From positions 997,001 through 1,061,000 of the forward strand of contig NC_088201.1 in the NCBI RefSeq assembly GCF_037126465.1: DNA of 64,000 nucleotides, written 5' to 3'. The notes below the pieces were generated by a model. The model saw nothing but the letters and a program-made list of their open reading frames with translations, searched no databases and was not told where the DNA came from. Position numbers and translations under genes: made by a program. This document shows, one piece after another, positions 23,456 to 33,865 of this stretch (its first letter is position 1; every line of letters begins with the position of its first letter). Origin of the DNA: Ornithodoros turicata (Eukaryota; Arthropoda; Arachnida; Ixodida; Argasidae).

Positions 23456-23780
23456 TGTGGAAACCTAAGTTCCCACAACCTCGACGTGCCACAACGTGTA
23501 CCGCGCCAGGGCAAGCACTTTTTCTAATACTTAATTCTAATTCAATTACTTTGGAAAAGTAATTTTTACAGGTCTGGTCTCGAACTGGCTCGAAAGACGG
23601 TCCATCTCCCAACACTGTATCTATCAACCGCTGGACCTTTTTCCGGGAGATGCTTGTCCTGGCGCGGTACACGCTGTGGCAGAGAAGGTGAATAAACCAT
23701 GTTGTTGCATTGAATTTCTGGTTGTGCTGCTGGTTCCTTCGCGCACGGAACGGACGGTTGTGGGAACTTAGGTTTCCACA
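23456..23780. mobile_element. 325-bp LTR-like element with 25-bp perfect inverted termini
   Basis: It starts TGTGGAAACCTAAGTTCCCA and ends with the exact inverse; the match extends 25 bp (23456-23480 against 23756-23780). It has an internal AATAAA near 23691 and a 3' portion similar to the LTR at 13632-13879. Unusually long inverted ends for an LTR. Probably a solo LTR of the same family; a short non-autonomous element is the alternative. No target-site duplication is obvious. Confidence 0.7.
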
Positions 23781-23799
23781 GCATTGGCATTATGGTGGA

Positions 23800-24640
23800 A
23801 AACCAGCCATATCTCTTGGCTGGCTCCCTATGGAGGTAGTCCCCTTTGGGCAGACACTAACTTTACGTTACAGTCCTACAAGCTAGATAACAACACTCTC
23901 TAGGAGAGTTTGCTTTTCGTACTTACCATACCAAGCGAACAATCCAAACACGGGAGAGCCGCTGCAGAGTGCAGTACGGTCCTAGCGAGCTGGCTAAAAC
24001 ATGATTTGCCACTCACCCTGAACGTGGCGGAAAAGACGTCAGCCAGCGGCGAGAGCACTCCACAAAGACCATACAGTGCTTCCTCACGGACAATGTGGCT
24101 ACGAAGCCCTGCCCTGACAGCTTGAAATACAGCTGCGTCTCCGAAGTCTGGGCCACCGAAAGCCAACCGGCAACGACGGACCCAAATTTGAAAGTTTATC
24201 TCGGTAATTAATAAAGTTAATTGATTACGCTGATCGCGCGGAACATGCAACGGTTCCAGGAACTGTACGGTGGCCCAGGCGACAGTCGACAGCTGAAATA
24301 TCTGGGTTACTCTGCGCCACAGCAAAAGAGGAACACGAAAACGCCTGAAACAGTGCTCTGCGGTTTCAAACATCCCGCAAGACGGGCAACCGTCAGAGCG
24401 AGAGATGTGAAAACGGTGTAGTCGCTCGCGAAGAGGAAGAACGTCGTGGGCCAACTTCCACTGAAGATTGGCGCGGCGGGCATCTAGCCAGCTCGCCGTG
24501 ATTTGACGCCAAGACAGCTTCGTCGGCACCGAAGGAACTGGGGGACCAGACTCCAACTCCCGGATAGCTGTGTATTGTCATCAAGCAGGAGAGCGGAGCG
24601 GATAGCTGTGTGTACTGGCATCGGGGAAAAATTGGCATCG
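23800..24640 (-). mobile_element. LINE family B, minus-strand copy with long open C-terminus
   Basis: Minus-strand counterpart of the copy at 8520-9310. It has a 218-codon open frame (24556 to 23900) containing the knuckle CPSCGMFETAEHCFRRF (last Cys replaced), ITEINFQIWVRRCRLAF and REEALYGL. The stem-loop sits near 23830 on the plus strand. Its 5' junction, TGATGACAATACACA followed by gctatccgggagttg, is the same as in the 8520 copy. Confidence 0.85.
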
Positions 24641-24689
24641 CGATCGTCTCCTAGAACCTGCCAACTACATTTCATCTCGTCTGGACCAC

Positions 24690-25025
24690 ATCCATAAGGT
24701 TAAGCTACCGCATTGTAACACCACTTCTTTTCTAAATTCATTCTTTCCTAAAACAATTATAGTGACTGGAATCTACTGCCTGAACATGTTGCTTGTACTC
24801 ACGACCCTGCTGGTTTTAAGGCTGCCCTCCTCCAATCCAGAGCTTCAGGTTCATCATGCTCTTCCCATGGTACACGTCCTCTTCCCTTATCAACTTGATA
24901 TTTTATTTTTCACTTTTGTTACGCGTTTCTATTGTACTTTTCTTATCTGCTTCTCTCCACTCCGTTATGTAATACCCCCTGAGGGTCTTTAACGTACTTA
25001 AATAAATAAATAGAATAAATATCCA
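24690..25025 (+). mobile_element. 3' end of a CR1/L2-like LINE
   Basis: The C-terminal motif N-S-F-F-P-K-T-I is followed, one frame over, by DWNLLPEHVACTHDPAGFKA: the N-S-F-F-P-x-T...W-N-x-L-P signature found at the end of many CR1/L2/Jockey-like LINE proteins. The element ends in a TAAATAAATAAATAG tail at ~25000-25015. Only the last ~330 bp is present, with one frameshift. Confidence 0.7.
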
Positions 25026-25079
25026 ATCCTTGGGTTGCCTGAGAGAAGATCCCCAGACAGAGTAGTAAGTAAACGAAGG

Positions 25080-25910
25080 CAAAACGCCTGCTGCGCAGTA
25101 GGCCTGGCTGTGCCATCCCTACTACACCCGACACCATGTCGGAGACCGAGACTCACGAGTGCCAACAACGTAAGAACAAGTTTCCCATCCCATTCGTTGG
25201 ACGTGGTGGAGCTATTCGCTATGGAAGCCTTGCAGGAGGCCTGAGCGTGTCCTTGCAAACTGTCGACCTGCAAAGAGCCCAGTCGACGGACGCAGCCTGT
25301 TCAAGTCAGCCAAGGTTTCCACGTAAGGACCGGCTACCACTCCATCTTACAAAGTATGTCAACGTTTTGGAGAGCCTCTCAGTTTGTCAGGGTCTTTTGG
25401 TCAATGGATCACGGATAGTTATTCCAGCTTCATTACGTCCTACAGTCTTAAAAAAAGGGGTGTGCCCGGTAGTGAACACGGATCATTTGTGGCGCAATGT
25501 GAACGGTGTGCTTCCCTTTGATCACTTCAATTCTTCCCAGCTATCCTTGGGAAGTGCTTGCTTTCATCACAACGGACAGACATTTCTTTTAGTGGTGGTC
25601 TACTACTCAAGGTATCCCTACGTGATCACGCTTAAGAGCACTATACCGCCCGCGCTGGGATCCAAGTGATGAAGAGTGTGTTCGCACGACATGGGATTCC
25701 AACAACTTTAACGTCTGACAACGGTCAACGTTTCAGTCAAGAGAATTTTCACAGTTCATGGATTCGTATGGGATATCGCACGTGACCAGCAGCCCCAATT
25801 TTCCCTGGAGTAATGGAGAAGAAAAACGTATGGTACGCACTGTGAAGAAGCTCCTGCGTAAAGCAGAGGATCGATCCCTATTTAGCATTATTGGACTGTT
25901 GGGCTACAGT
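25080..25910 (+). mobile_element. Internally deleted Ty3/Gypsy remnant with integrase pieces
   Basis: From 25136 an open frame of 177 codons includes LSVCQGLLVNGSRIVIPASL, which resembles the stretch before the integrase zinc finger, and FLLVVVYYSRYPYVITLKST, an integrase-core strand. Beyond 25669, in other frames, are SDNGQ-type and SSPNFPWSNGE-type core motifs to about 25880. The RT region is absent. Disabled by deletion and frameshifts. Confidence 0.75.
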
Positions 25911-26160
25911 CAGAAATAACGCAACCATCCCAATCGCGATCAAACCACTTTACCTCGCCGCGACAAGATGGAAAAATTATAATGCCAACTCCTGACCGAC
26001 GAGGTGAGCCATGGCTAAAAAGGACCCTAACATGATGGTTCGCCTCTAAATTACTGACAGCTAGCGTTGGCTGAAAGAAAATGAGTTTCTCGCAACGAAA
26101 GAATATCAGTGGAATGACTACAATGACCCTACAATTCAGCGTAGCCACAGAAAGCGCCAT
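25911..26160. other. No recognisable feature
   Basis: About 250 bp between the Gypsy remnant and LINE-tail pieces. No gene or repeat recognised. Confidence 0.5.
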
Positions 26161-26469
26161 CACAAAAACATATATGTATTGGCATCATGGAGGAAGACCA
26201 GCCATACAAAACCACCGCCACAAAAACTTTTTCTCAAAAGGTTTTATTTACATTGATTACTTAAGTGCCACAAATTAAAATCAATCGCCGACATAAAAAG
26301 TGTGTATTGTCATCAAGCAAGATAACTACCTATGGAGGTAGCCTCTTTTACACAAACTCTATCTTACATACCAGATAACAACGCAGACAGAAAAAGTGTA
26401 TTGGCATCAAATGCCGACACATAAACTACTGAAAAAATGCATATTGTTTAATGGTCCAATAGCTAAAAA
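26161..26469 (-). mobile_element. Stacked LINE 3'-end fragments
   Basis: Contains TATTGGCATCATGGAGGAAG near 26177 (also seen near 6475 and 23783), then a TGTATTGTCATCAAGCA tail and ACTACCTATGGAGGTAG stem-loop near 26303-26341 in minus orientation, and a second tail piece at 26399. These are 3' ends only, 5'-truncated. Confidence 0.65.
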
Positions 26470-26640
26470 AAACGATAACCGTAATGACGTATATAATTTG
26501 TCAGCATATGCTTTTGCCGGTGTCCAGTGTCAGAGCGCCATCTGGAGATCTGGACAACCAACTAGATGGCGTGTTTTCAGGATTCTTTTTCCACTTCTTC
26601 TCAGAGGGAGCAGGAAGTGTGTGGCATAGTGGCATAGGCT
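26470..26640 (+). repeat. Dispersed repeat R2, copy
   Basis: Near-copy of 2555-2735 with the same neighbour (R1) on its right, so R2 and R1 may be one composite repeat. Confidence 0.75.
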
Positions 26641-27395
26641 TAATTCTTTAAAGGAACTGAAAAGTGAAATATGGCCACAATATTTCAATGTACCATCATG
26701 TAGGACCTGGCTGTTTTATCAAAGGTTCGGTTTAAACTGTTAACGGCTGTAACGTGCGAGTTCCGTGCCTGCGAGGCGATCAGCGCCATCTGTTGACCTT
26801 TCTCTCTCTCCGCCTCTGTGTGTCGTCTGCTCGCTGGTGTTTTCAAAACCTCGCATCCGAGTGATTTAAACAAATGTCTGGTCTGCGTTCTTGCGTTACG
26901 GAATACGCAAATCGTGCACCTTCGCAAGGAACAACAACAACAGCTAAATTAATGATGATGAATGGGGAAATTCGCCACCTGAGGTGCGGCCCACTATTCC
27001 AAGGCACAATGGACAGGATGAGATGCGTCCTGATGATAAGATGATGAACGACGCTGAATAGGAGTCGATAGTCAGTGGAGTCAGCGTGGAAAGAACGCTA
27101 GGCAAAAACACAACACACACGACCAGCTCACTTTCGCCTCCCTCCACCGCTTACGCGGAGTTGAAGGAAGACCTCAGAAACTATTAGATCAGAATTACCC
27201 AGAAAGAAACAGTCACGATTACGAAAGAACTGGACCCGTTCGGCACGTCGAGCTAGTGCATAAAAATTTACAACCAACAGGGATGACCCACTAATTTGTA
27301 ATCGTATTGCCAACTGTAGGATGGGACAAGCGAATGCTTGCCTACATCACATTTCAAAATTTTGTAATTCGACAGTGTGTGTATTGTCATCAAGA
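26641..27395 (+). repeat. Dispersed repeat R1, full copy
   Basis: The most complete match to copy 1 (2736-3440), with the same order of segments and the same distal border of TGTGTATTGTCATCAAG at 27377-27394. Confidence 0.8.
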
Positions 27396-27510
27396 GGAAG
27401 TGTGTTCTGAAGCTCTGGTTAGAAATACTTGTTTACCGCTTTACTTGTTTGACTTTTCAGTTACTTGACGTCGCAGCATCCCGACATGGGTTCATATGTA
27501 CACCCCTGAG
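27396..27510 (+). mobile_element. LINE family A 5' UTR fragment
   Basis: Matches 19036-19150 (shared GTGTGTTCTGAAGCT and GGTTAGAAATACTTGTTTA blocks and the CCCGACATGGGTTC block). It joins directly to the R1/tail border at 27395. Confidence 0.7.
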
Positions 27511-27734
27511 GTTATCTCAAGTCCCCCGTTTCTCAGGGACATCTAAAGACCGATTTCTTGCATCTCCAGTGTGTTTGATTCAGCAGTTTCTGACTGACAA
27601 TCTAAAAAAATTCTGGAGTTTCCAAAGAACGTACATGCAGCAAAAGCATCGCGGAAGATTACGAAAACACATTGAACGGAAGAAAGAGAACAAATCATGG
27701 CAAAGGGGGCTTTCCATAAATGGAAGAACACTTT
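27511..27734. other. No recognisable feature
   Basis: About 220 bp between LINE A 5' sequence and the satellite array. Nothing recognised. Confidence 0.5.
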
Positions 27735-30365
27735 TTTTTTGTCTAGGAAGAAAATCTTATCTGACAATGTCACGACGCACAAGTTATGATGTTGGAGGAG
27801 CAAATACAGCCATGAGAGAAGGGAAGAGCGCCACCCTCAAGAAAATGTCCCCCAGGGATCCAGTTGTGACATTCTAGAAGGAAATAGGTTTTATGCGGCA
27901 TTCAGGGAGAAATCCTGTCTGACAAGGTCACGAAGCACAGCCATGAGAAAAGGGGGGAGCACCACCTACAGGAAAAACGTCCCACGGGGATCCAGTTGTG
28001 GCCTTTCTAGAAGGAAATATTTTTGATGCGGTATTCAAGGAGAAATCTTGTCAGACAAGGTCACGAAGCACGAGCTATGTTGTTGGGGGAGCAAATTCAG
28101 CCACGAGAAAAGGGAGGAGCGCCACCCTCAAGAAAAAACGTCCCACGAGGATCCAGCAGTGGCCTTTCTAAAAGAAAATATTTTTGAAGTGGTATTCAGG
28201 GAGAAATCCTGTCCGACAAGGTCACGAAGCACGAGCTATGTTGTTGGGGGAGCAAATTCAGCCATGAGAAAAGGGAGGAGTGCCACCCTCAAGAAAATGT
28301 CCCCCAGGGATCCAGTTTTGACCTTTCTAGAAGGAAATATTTTTGATGCGGCATTGAGGGAGAAATCCTGTCTACAACGTTACGAAGCACAAGTTAAGTT
28401 GTTGGGGGAGCAAATTCAGCCACGAGAAAAGGGAGGAGCGCCACCCTCAAGAAAAAGGTCCTACGGGGATCCAGTTGTGGCCTTTCTAGAAGGAAATATT
28501 TTTGAAGCGGTATTCAGGGAGAAATCCTGTCCGACAAGGTCACGAAGCACGAGCTATGTTGGGGGAGCAAATTCAGTCATGAGAAAAAAGAGCGCCCCCC
28601 TCAAGAAAATGTCCCCCAGGGATCCAGTTGTGACCTTTCTAGAAGGAAATATTTTTATGCGGCATTGAGGGAGAAATCCTGTCTACAAAGTTACGAAGCA
28701 CAAGTTAAGTTGTTGGGGGAGCAAATTCAGCCACGAGAAAAGGGAGGAGCGCCACCCTCAAGAAAAAACGTCCCACGAGGATCCAGCTGTGGCCTTTCTA
28801 GAAGGAAATATTTTTGAAGCGGTATTCAGGGAGAAATCCTGTCCGACAAGGTCACGAAGCACGAGCTATGTTGTTGGGGGATCAAATTCAGCCACGAGAA
28901 AAGGGAGGAACGCCACCCTCAAGAAAAACGTCCTACGGGGATCCAGTTGTGGCCTTTTTAGAAGGAAATATTTTTGATGCGGCATTGAGGGAGAAATCCT
29001 GTCTACAACGTTACGAAGCACAAGTTAAGTTGTTGGGGGAGCAAATTCAGCCACGAGAAAAGGGAGGAGCGCCACCCTCAAGAAAAAACGTCCCACGAGG
29101 ATCCAGCTGTGGCCTTTCTAGAAGGAAATATTTTTGAAGCGGTATTCAGGGAGAAATCCTGTCCGACAAGGTCACGAAGCACGAGCTATGTTGTTGGGGG
29201 ATCAAATTCAGCCATGAGAAAAGGGAGGAACGCCACCCTCAAGAAAAACGTCCTACGGGGATCCAGTTGTGGCCTTTCTAGAAGGAAATATTTTTGAAGC
29301 GGTATTCAGGGAGAAATCCTGTCCGACAAGGTCACGAAGCACGAGCTATGTTGTTGGGGGATCAAATTCAGCCATGAGAAAAGGGAGGAACGCCACCCTC
29401 AAGAAAAACGTCCTACGGGGATCCAGTTGTGGCCTTTTTAGAAGGAAATATTTTTGATGCGGCATTGAGGGAGAAATCCTGTCTACAACGTTACGAAGCA
29501 CAAGTTAAGTTGTTGGGGGAGCAAATTCAGCCACGAGAAAAGGGAGGAGCGCCACCCTCAAGAAAAACGTCCTACGAGGATCCAGCTGTGGCCTTTCTAG
29601 AAGGAAATATTTTTGAAGCGGTATTCAGGGAGAAATCCTGTCCGACAAGGTCACGAAGCACGAGCTATGTTGTTGGGGGATCAAATTCAGCCATGAGAAA
29701 AGGGAGGAACGCCACCCTCAAGAAAAACGTCCTACGGGGATCCAGTTGTGGCCTTTCTAGAAGGAAATATTTTTGATGCGGTATTCAGGGAGAAATCCTG
29801 TCTACAAGGTTACGAAGCACAAGTTAAGTTGTTGGGGGAGCAAATTCAGCCACGAGAAAAGGGAGGAGCGCCACCCTCAAGAAAAAACGTCCCACGAGGA
29901 TCCAGCTGTGGCCTTTCTAGAAGGAAATATTTTTGAAGCGGTATTCAGGGAGAAATCCTGTCCGACAAGGTCACGAAGCACGAGCTATGTTGTTGGGGGA
30001 TCAAATTCAGCCATGAGAAAAGGGAGGAACGCCACCCTCAAGAAAAACGTCCTACGGGGATCCAGTTGTGGCCTTTCTAGAAGGAAATATTTTTGATGCG
30101 GTATTCAGGGAGAAATCCTGTCTACAAGGTTACGAAGCACAAGTTAAGTTGTTGGGGGAGCAAATTCAGCCACGAGAAAAGGGAGGAGCGCCACCCTCAA
30201 GATAATGTCCCCCAGGGATCCAGTTGTGACCTTTCCAGAAGGAAATATTTTTGATGCGGCATTGGGGGAGAAATCCTATCTACAAGGTCACGAAGCACAG
30301 GTTATGTTGTTGGGGGAGCAAATTTAGCCATGACAGAAGGGGGAGCGCCACCCTCATAAAAATGT
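27735..30365. repeat. ~160-bp satellite, array 2 (inverted relative to array 1)
   Basis: Same satellite as 1-2292 in the opposite orientation, ~16 units. Two unit types alternate: one with GTCCGACAAGGTCACGAAGC and one with GTCTACAACGTTACGAAGC. Type 2 starts fall near 28370, 28681, 29000, 29480, 29800 and 30120, so the higher-order unit is mostly ~320 bp with one type-1 unit doubled at 29160/29320. Open frames are by-products. Confidence 0.96.
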
Positions 30366-30628
30366 TCCCCGGGAACTCCTTTCTCTCATGACTGAATTTG
30401 CTGCCCCAACACATAACTTGTGCTTCGTAACCTTGTCAGACAGGATTTCTCCCTGAATGCCCCATAAATAATATTTCCTTCTAGAAAGGCCACAACTGGA
30501 TCCTCGTGGGACGTTTTTTTCTTGAGGGTGGCGCTCCTCCCTTTTCTCATGGCTGAATTTGCTCCCCAACAACATAACTTGTGCTTCGTGACCTTGTCGG
30601 ACAGGGTTTCTCCCTGAACGTCGTGGGT
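30366..30628. repeat. Satellite array 3: orientation switch
   Basis: At about 30366 the satellite flips back to the orientation of array 1 for about 1.6 units, ending near 30628. The switch creates a head-to-head inverted junction inside the array. Confidence 0.9.
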
Positions 30629-30639
30629 AAAACACACGT

Positions 30640-30840
30640 GGCTAATTTACACCAGATACGCCACTGTAATCAAAAGTCACACCAACAATTTTGACGTCTG
30701 GTCTCACTGAAACACGCAAAGGGGCCTCGCAGGAAGGCTGGAGGTTCAAAAACAGCGCTGCGCTCATTCAGTCTTGCCCCTGAAACAGCTCCGTAATTTT
30801 CAAACGCCTTCAAAACAGGCCCTAGGGAACCCCTAGCCGC
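30640..30840 (-). mobile_element. LINE family B fragment (RT palm/thumb)
   Basis: Minus-strand match to 10930-11120 (blocks GGGGCCTGTTTTGAAGGCGT-like, GAGGTTCAAAAACAG on the plus strand, and the AGACCAGACGTCAAAATT-like block). About 200 bp, no intact frame. Confidence 0.75.
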
Positions 30841-30949
30841 GCAAAACGTCGCAAAAACGTCTTTATTTGGTCAAATTAGGATAGGAGACGATCAGGACGT
30901 CAACGCGACGTCTAGAAGCCGTAATTTATAGTACGTTTATAAGACGCGC

Positions 30950-31210
30950 CGATTTTTCGTTTATAATACGTCTTCGTCATCTCTGTTGGAGAGATATCCT
31001 AAAGGAAGACATCCTGTAAACACCTTCAGTTCACGTTTGCAAGAGTACCAACTTTCCATTTACAATACGTCTTCGCCATCTCTGTTGAAGATGTTATTCT
31101 AAGTGAAGACATCCTGTAAATATCTTCAGTTCACGTTTGCAAGACGTACCAATTTTCCATTTATAATAAGTCTCCGCCATCTCTGTTCAAGACGTATCTT
31201 AAACGAGGAC
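30950..31210. repeat. ~100-bp tandem repeat, about 2.5 units
   Basis: The block TATAATACGTCTTCG... restarts near 30962, 31061 and 31162, each followed by CATCTCTGTT and, in the first two, CTTCAGTTCACGTTTGCAAG. Period about 100 bp. Non-coding. Confidence 0.85.
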
Positions 31211-32389
31211 GATTTGTGTGCACCGAGTAAGTTTGGACCTACTATCTCAAACCAAAAGCAGTAACACAGACGTTGAGTTAATACTCCCAATAATTTTGTG
31301 CGTAACTAAAATAAACTTAGACACCTCACACTCGATTTTGACTCACAAGCGAGCACGACTATCGAGTTTGCGGGAGTTCCTAAGACGAGCAATCGATAGT
31401 ATATGTTTTCCCTTTGGAAGGGAATAGACCACCTTTACGCTCTGGTCCCCCTACGTGTACGCCGTGAGGGCGGCAAAAAGGGAGCTTGCTGTTCTTACGG
31501 TGGGAGCAGTGATTTCCCAGAAATTCACTGCTGAGGGGGTGCCGAGCTTTAAAGGGGGGGGGGGGTATGCTTAGTGAAGGTTCCGCTTACGAAATTTTTC
31601 TTAGACACGGAAAGAATCGTGGCACAATGGCGACATCTGCGGAGCTTTTTGTACATGTTAATACCTTACAACACAGTACAGTAGAACAGAGATTCATTAT
31701 GAGCGGCATTTCAACATTAAGATGCATAATCGCACGACCGACAAAGAAAAAAGACTTTCACCTTGGCTCACGAAACTCAATGAATACGTAGCAACCAACG
31801 GTGAAGACCTCAGACGAAAAAAGCAGAATACCTCGCTTGATTGAGTTGGGCGCAAATGATTCCTTGTGATCCACATTGAGTTTGCATGCCCGAATGCATT
31901 TTTTCTCGTATGCGCGTACTATATGAATGGAACAGTGATTTTCAGATGAATTTGGACAAATGCATGGTAGGATCATCCGCATCACTGTGGTCCTACAGCC
32001 CAAGTTCGATAGTACAGGATGTAATTCGCTGCGCCGGACTCACTACTAGAATGCGTTGGTGGCCGAGTTGGGTGATGTCGCCTGAGAAATTTCAGGAGGG
32101 GTGTTCCAAAAATGCAGGGAGGGTGTACACCCCCCCTGAGGGGGGTGTAGGGAAATCCCTGGGTGGGAGCACCTCTGCTAACGCGGTCCACCTTGCTGAA
32201 CCGCGTATTCGATTTTAGTCGAAGGGTCACGTAGTAACGTTGCTTGCAGTTCTGCTTGGAGAGAGAGAAAATGGAATATGTGGTGACGGTGACTGACGTT
32301 GAAAAATGAAAAACAGGCAGACCTCCGCAAAACTGTACCCGGTGGATATCCACAGGGCTGAATTTTCTCACATTCAAATATGCGTTTTA
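31211..32389. other. No gene recognised
   Basis: About 1.2 kb. It has a G-homopolymer run near 31554-31565 and a C/G-rich imperfect palindrome near 32128-32150 (CACCCCCC...GGGGGGTG). Otherwise unassigned. Confidence 0.5.
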
Positions 32390-32495
32390 AACAGTTCGAA
32401 TGTCACGGAGTGTGACAACAGCGGCTACAGCCTCCAGCATTTGCCTGTAGCGTCCTGCCGCAGCTGTGCCGTCAGCTCCCTAGGGAATCAAGTAA
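32390..32495 (-). mobile_element. LINE family A ORF1-start fragment
   Basis: Inverted match to 19148-19255 (shared CCTAGGGAGCTGACGGCACA and GTAGCCGCTGTTGTCACACT blocks). About 100 bp only. Confidence 0.75.
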
Positions 32496-32526
32496 AGAAA
32501 GATTAACTGTCTGTGGGCCAGTGTGC

Positions 32527-33628
32527 TTTATTGGAAAATGAATCAATGTTTTGCTGGAGGCGAAAGACTAGAAAAACTATTTTCCACAAAGGCAGGAAAG
32601 AGTCCTATCCTTTATTACTCCTTAAGTACAGTAATATCCGCATACATGACTGAATGAGGAAGACAACTTTTCAAAAATTGCGAGGCAGACTGCACATATA
32701 TGCACATCTCACCTGTTTGTGTTAAAGAAAAAAATGGGTGCACTTAAATTAATATTAATAGGGCCTCCCCGAAAGAGAGGGTAGATGTGTCGTCAAATAG
32801 GATTTTCTTAGAAAAGGCACCTACACAGTGATATGCTGCACTCAAGCGACAGTTATAAAAATACAATTCGCACAAACTCATTTACAAATAATGACAATAA
32901 AACAAAAAAGAAGCTATACAAAATTGCCGCCTTGCAAGGGAGGGCTCCAAAAGCAACTTTCTCCCGCTACTGGCATTCTTTTCAAGCCTACATATCGCTA
33001 GCATACGTGTACGCCCAATATGGGATGGAGTGAAATCAGCATCACCACTTGTTCAGCCTTGTCATCCTGTCTTGCCCCAAGCCACGGAGTGCAGATGTGA
33101 CCATGTAGTGCCACTGCCTACAACACATTCCCTCAAAACTGGCAACAATATACCTCCGGGAGGCCCTTCGTCAACCGCTCTCCTCCTTTCCGTAGTATTC
33201 TTAGACTCATCGTGGTTTCATTTCATTGTCCAAGTTACAGTGGCACAGCAATGACGAAAAACAAAACATTAAAAGGCTTTAGATAGAAATTTAATTGCAT
33301 TACAAAAATTTTTTTTCCAGAAATTTACCACCAAATTGTCGTGCCTCTCGCTTCAATTTTCTCTTTGTGCCATCTAAGGATCACCTGTACCGTAGAGAGC
33401 TCCCAACAGGTACAATAATTATCTAAGCAAAATTTTCAAAGATGCAATTTTGACTCTGAAAACGGCCGAGTCTGAAGGGAGGCCGTCACGAGGCCAATGA
33501 CGGTGAGGGACACAAGGCTCTGTGAACGAACCCTGGAGTTGAGCAAACTGCTCAGAATGATTATACACCCTGTGCGATCCTTCCAAAGTGCCATCTTTTC
33601 TCAGCTGAGAAAGGCGCAAACTGGAGAC
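32527..33628 (-). other. ATRN: Putative attractin 3' UTR with two polyadenylation hexamers
   Basis: Downstream of the attractin stop on the minus strand there are AATAAA hexamers at 32611-32616 and 32527-32532. No other gene lies between. The extent of the 3' UTR is inferred; transcript data would be needed to fix the end. Confidence 0.45.
32833..33200. other. Attractin 3' flank/UTR, no separate gene
   Basis: Short open frames on the plus strand here have no domain features. The region lies within or next to the putative attractin 3' UTR. Confidence 0.4.
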
Positions 33629-33865
33629 TCAAATGCACGTGCCCGGATGGGAGCTGGGCTTCCAACAGTCGGACTTGCCATCCTCCTTAATGGTGGCATC
33701 CGTCTTGCACAGAGTGCCAAGAGAAACGAGAGCGCTGGCAATGGCGATGCCAGACTGGCCAGTGGCCGTGTGCTGTAGGCCACCTGTTGGCATGCGTACG
33801 ATCAGAGTGAGAACGGCAGCCTTGCCGCTGGCACATGGCTCCAATGCCACAGGGGTTGGGTGGCT
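33629..33865 (-). CDS. ATRN: Attractin exon 24: C-terminal tail and stop
   Basis: Encodes VALEPCASGKAAVLTLIVRM, then GQSGIAIASALVSLG and a C-terminus ending HPGTCI followed by TGA at 33629-33631. ALEPC.G..AAVLTL, GQSGLAIASAL and the terminal GTC(V/I) match the attractin tail. Acceptor ctgcag; phase 0. Confidence 0.94.
   Translation of the reverse strand, partial: SHPTPVALEPCASGKAAVLTLIVRMPTGGLQHTATGQSGIAIASALVSLGTLCKTDATIKEDGKSDCWKPSSHPGTCI

Noticed and set aside
28048..30096. Long plus-strand open frames with a recurring FLEGNIF-type peptide
   Set aside because: Same satellite in array 2; no start context, no domain, same peptide in each unit.
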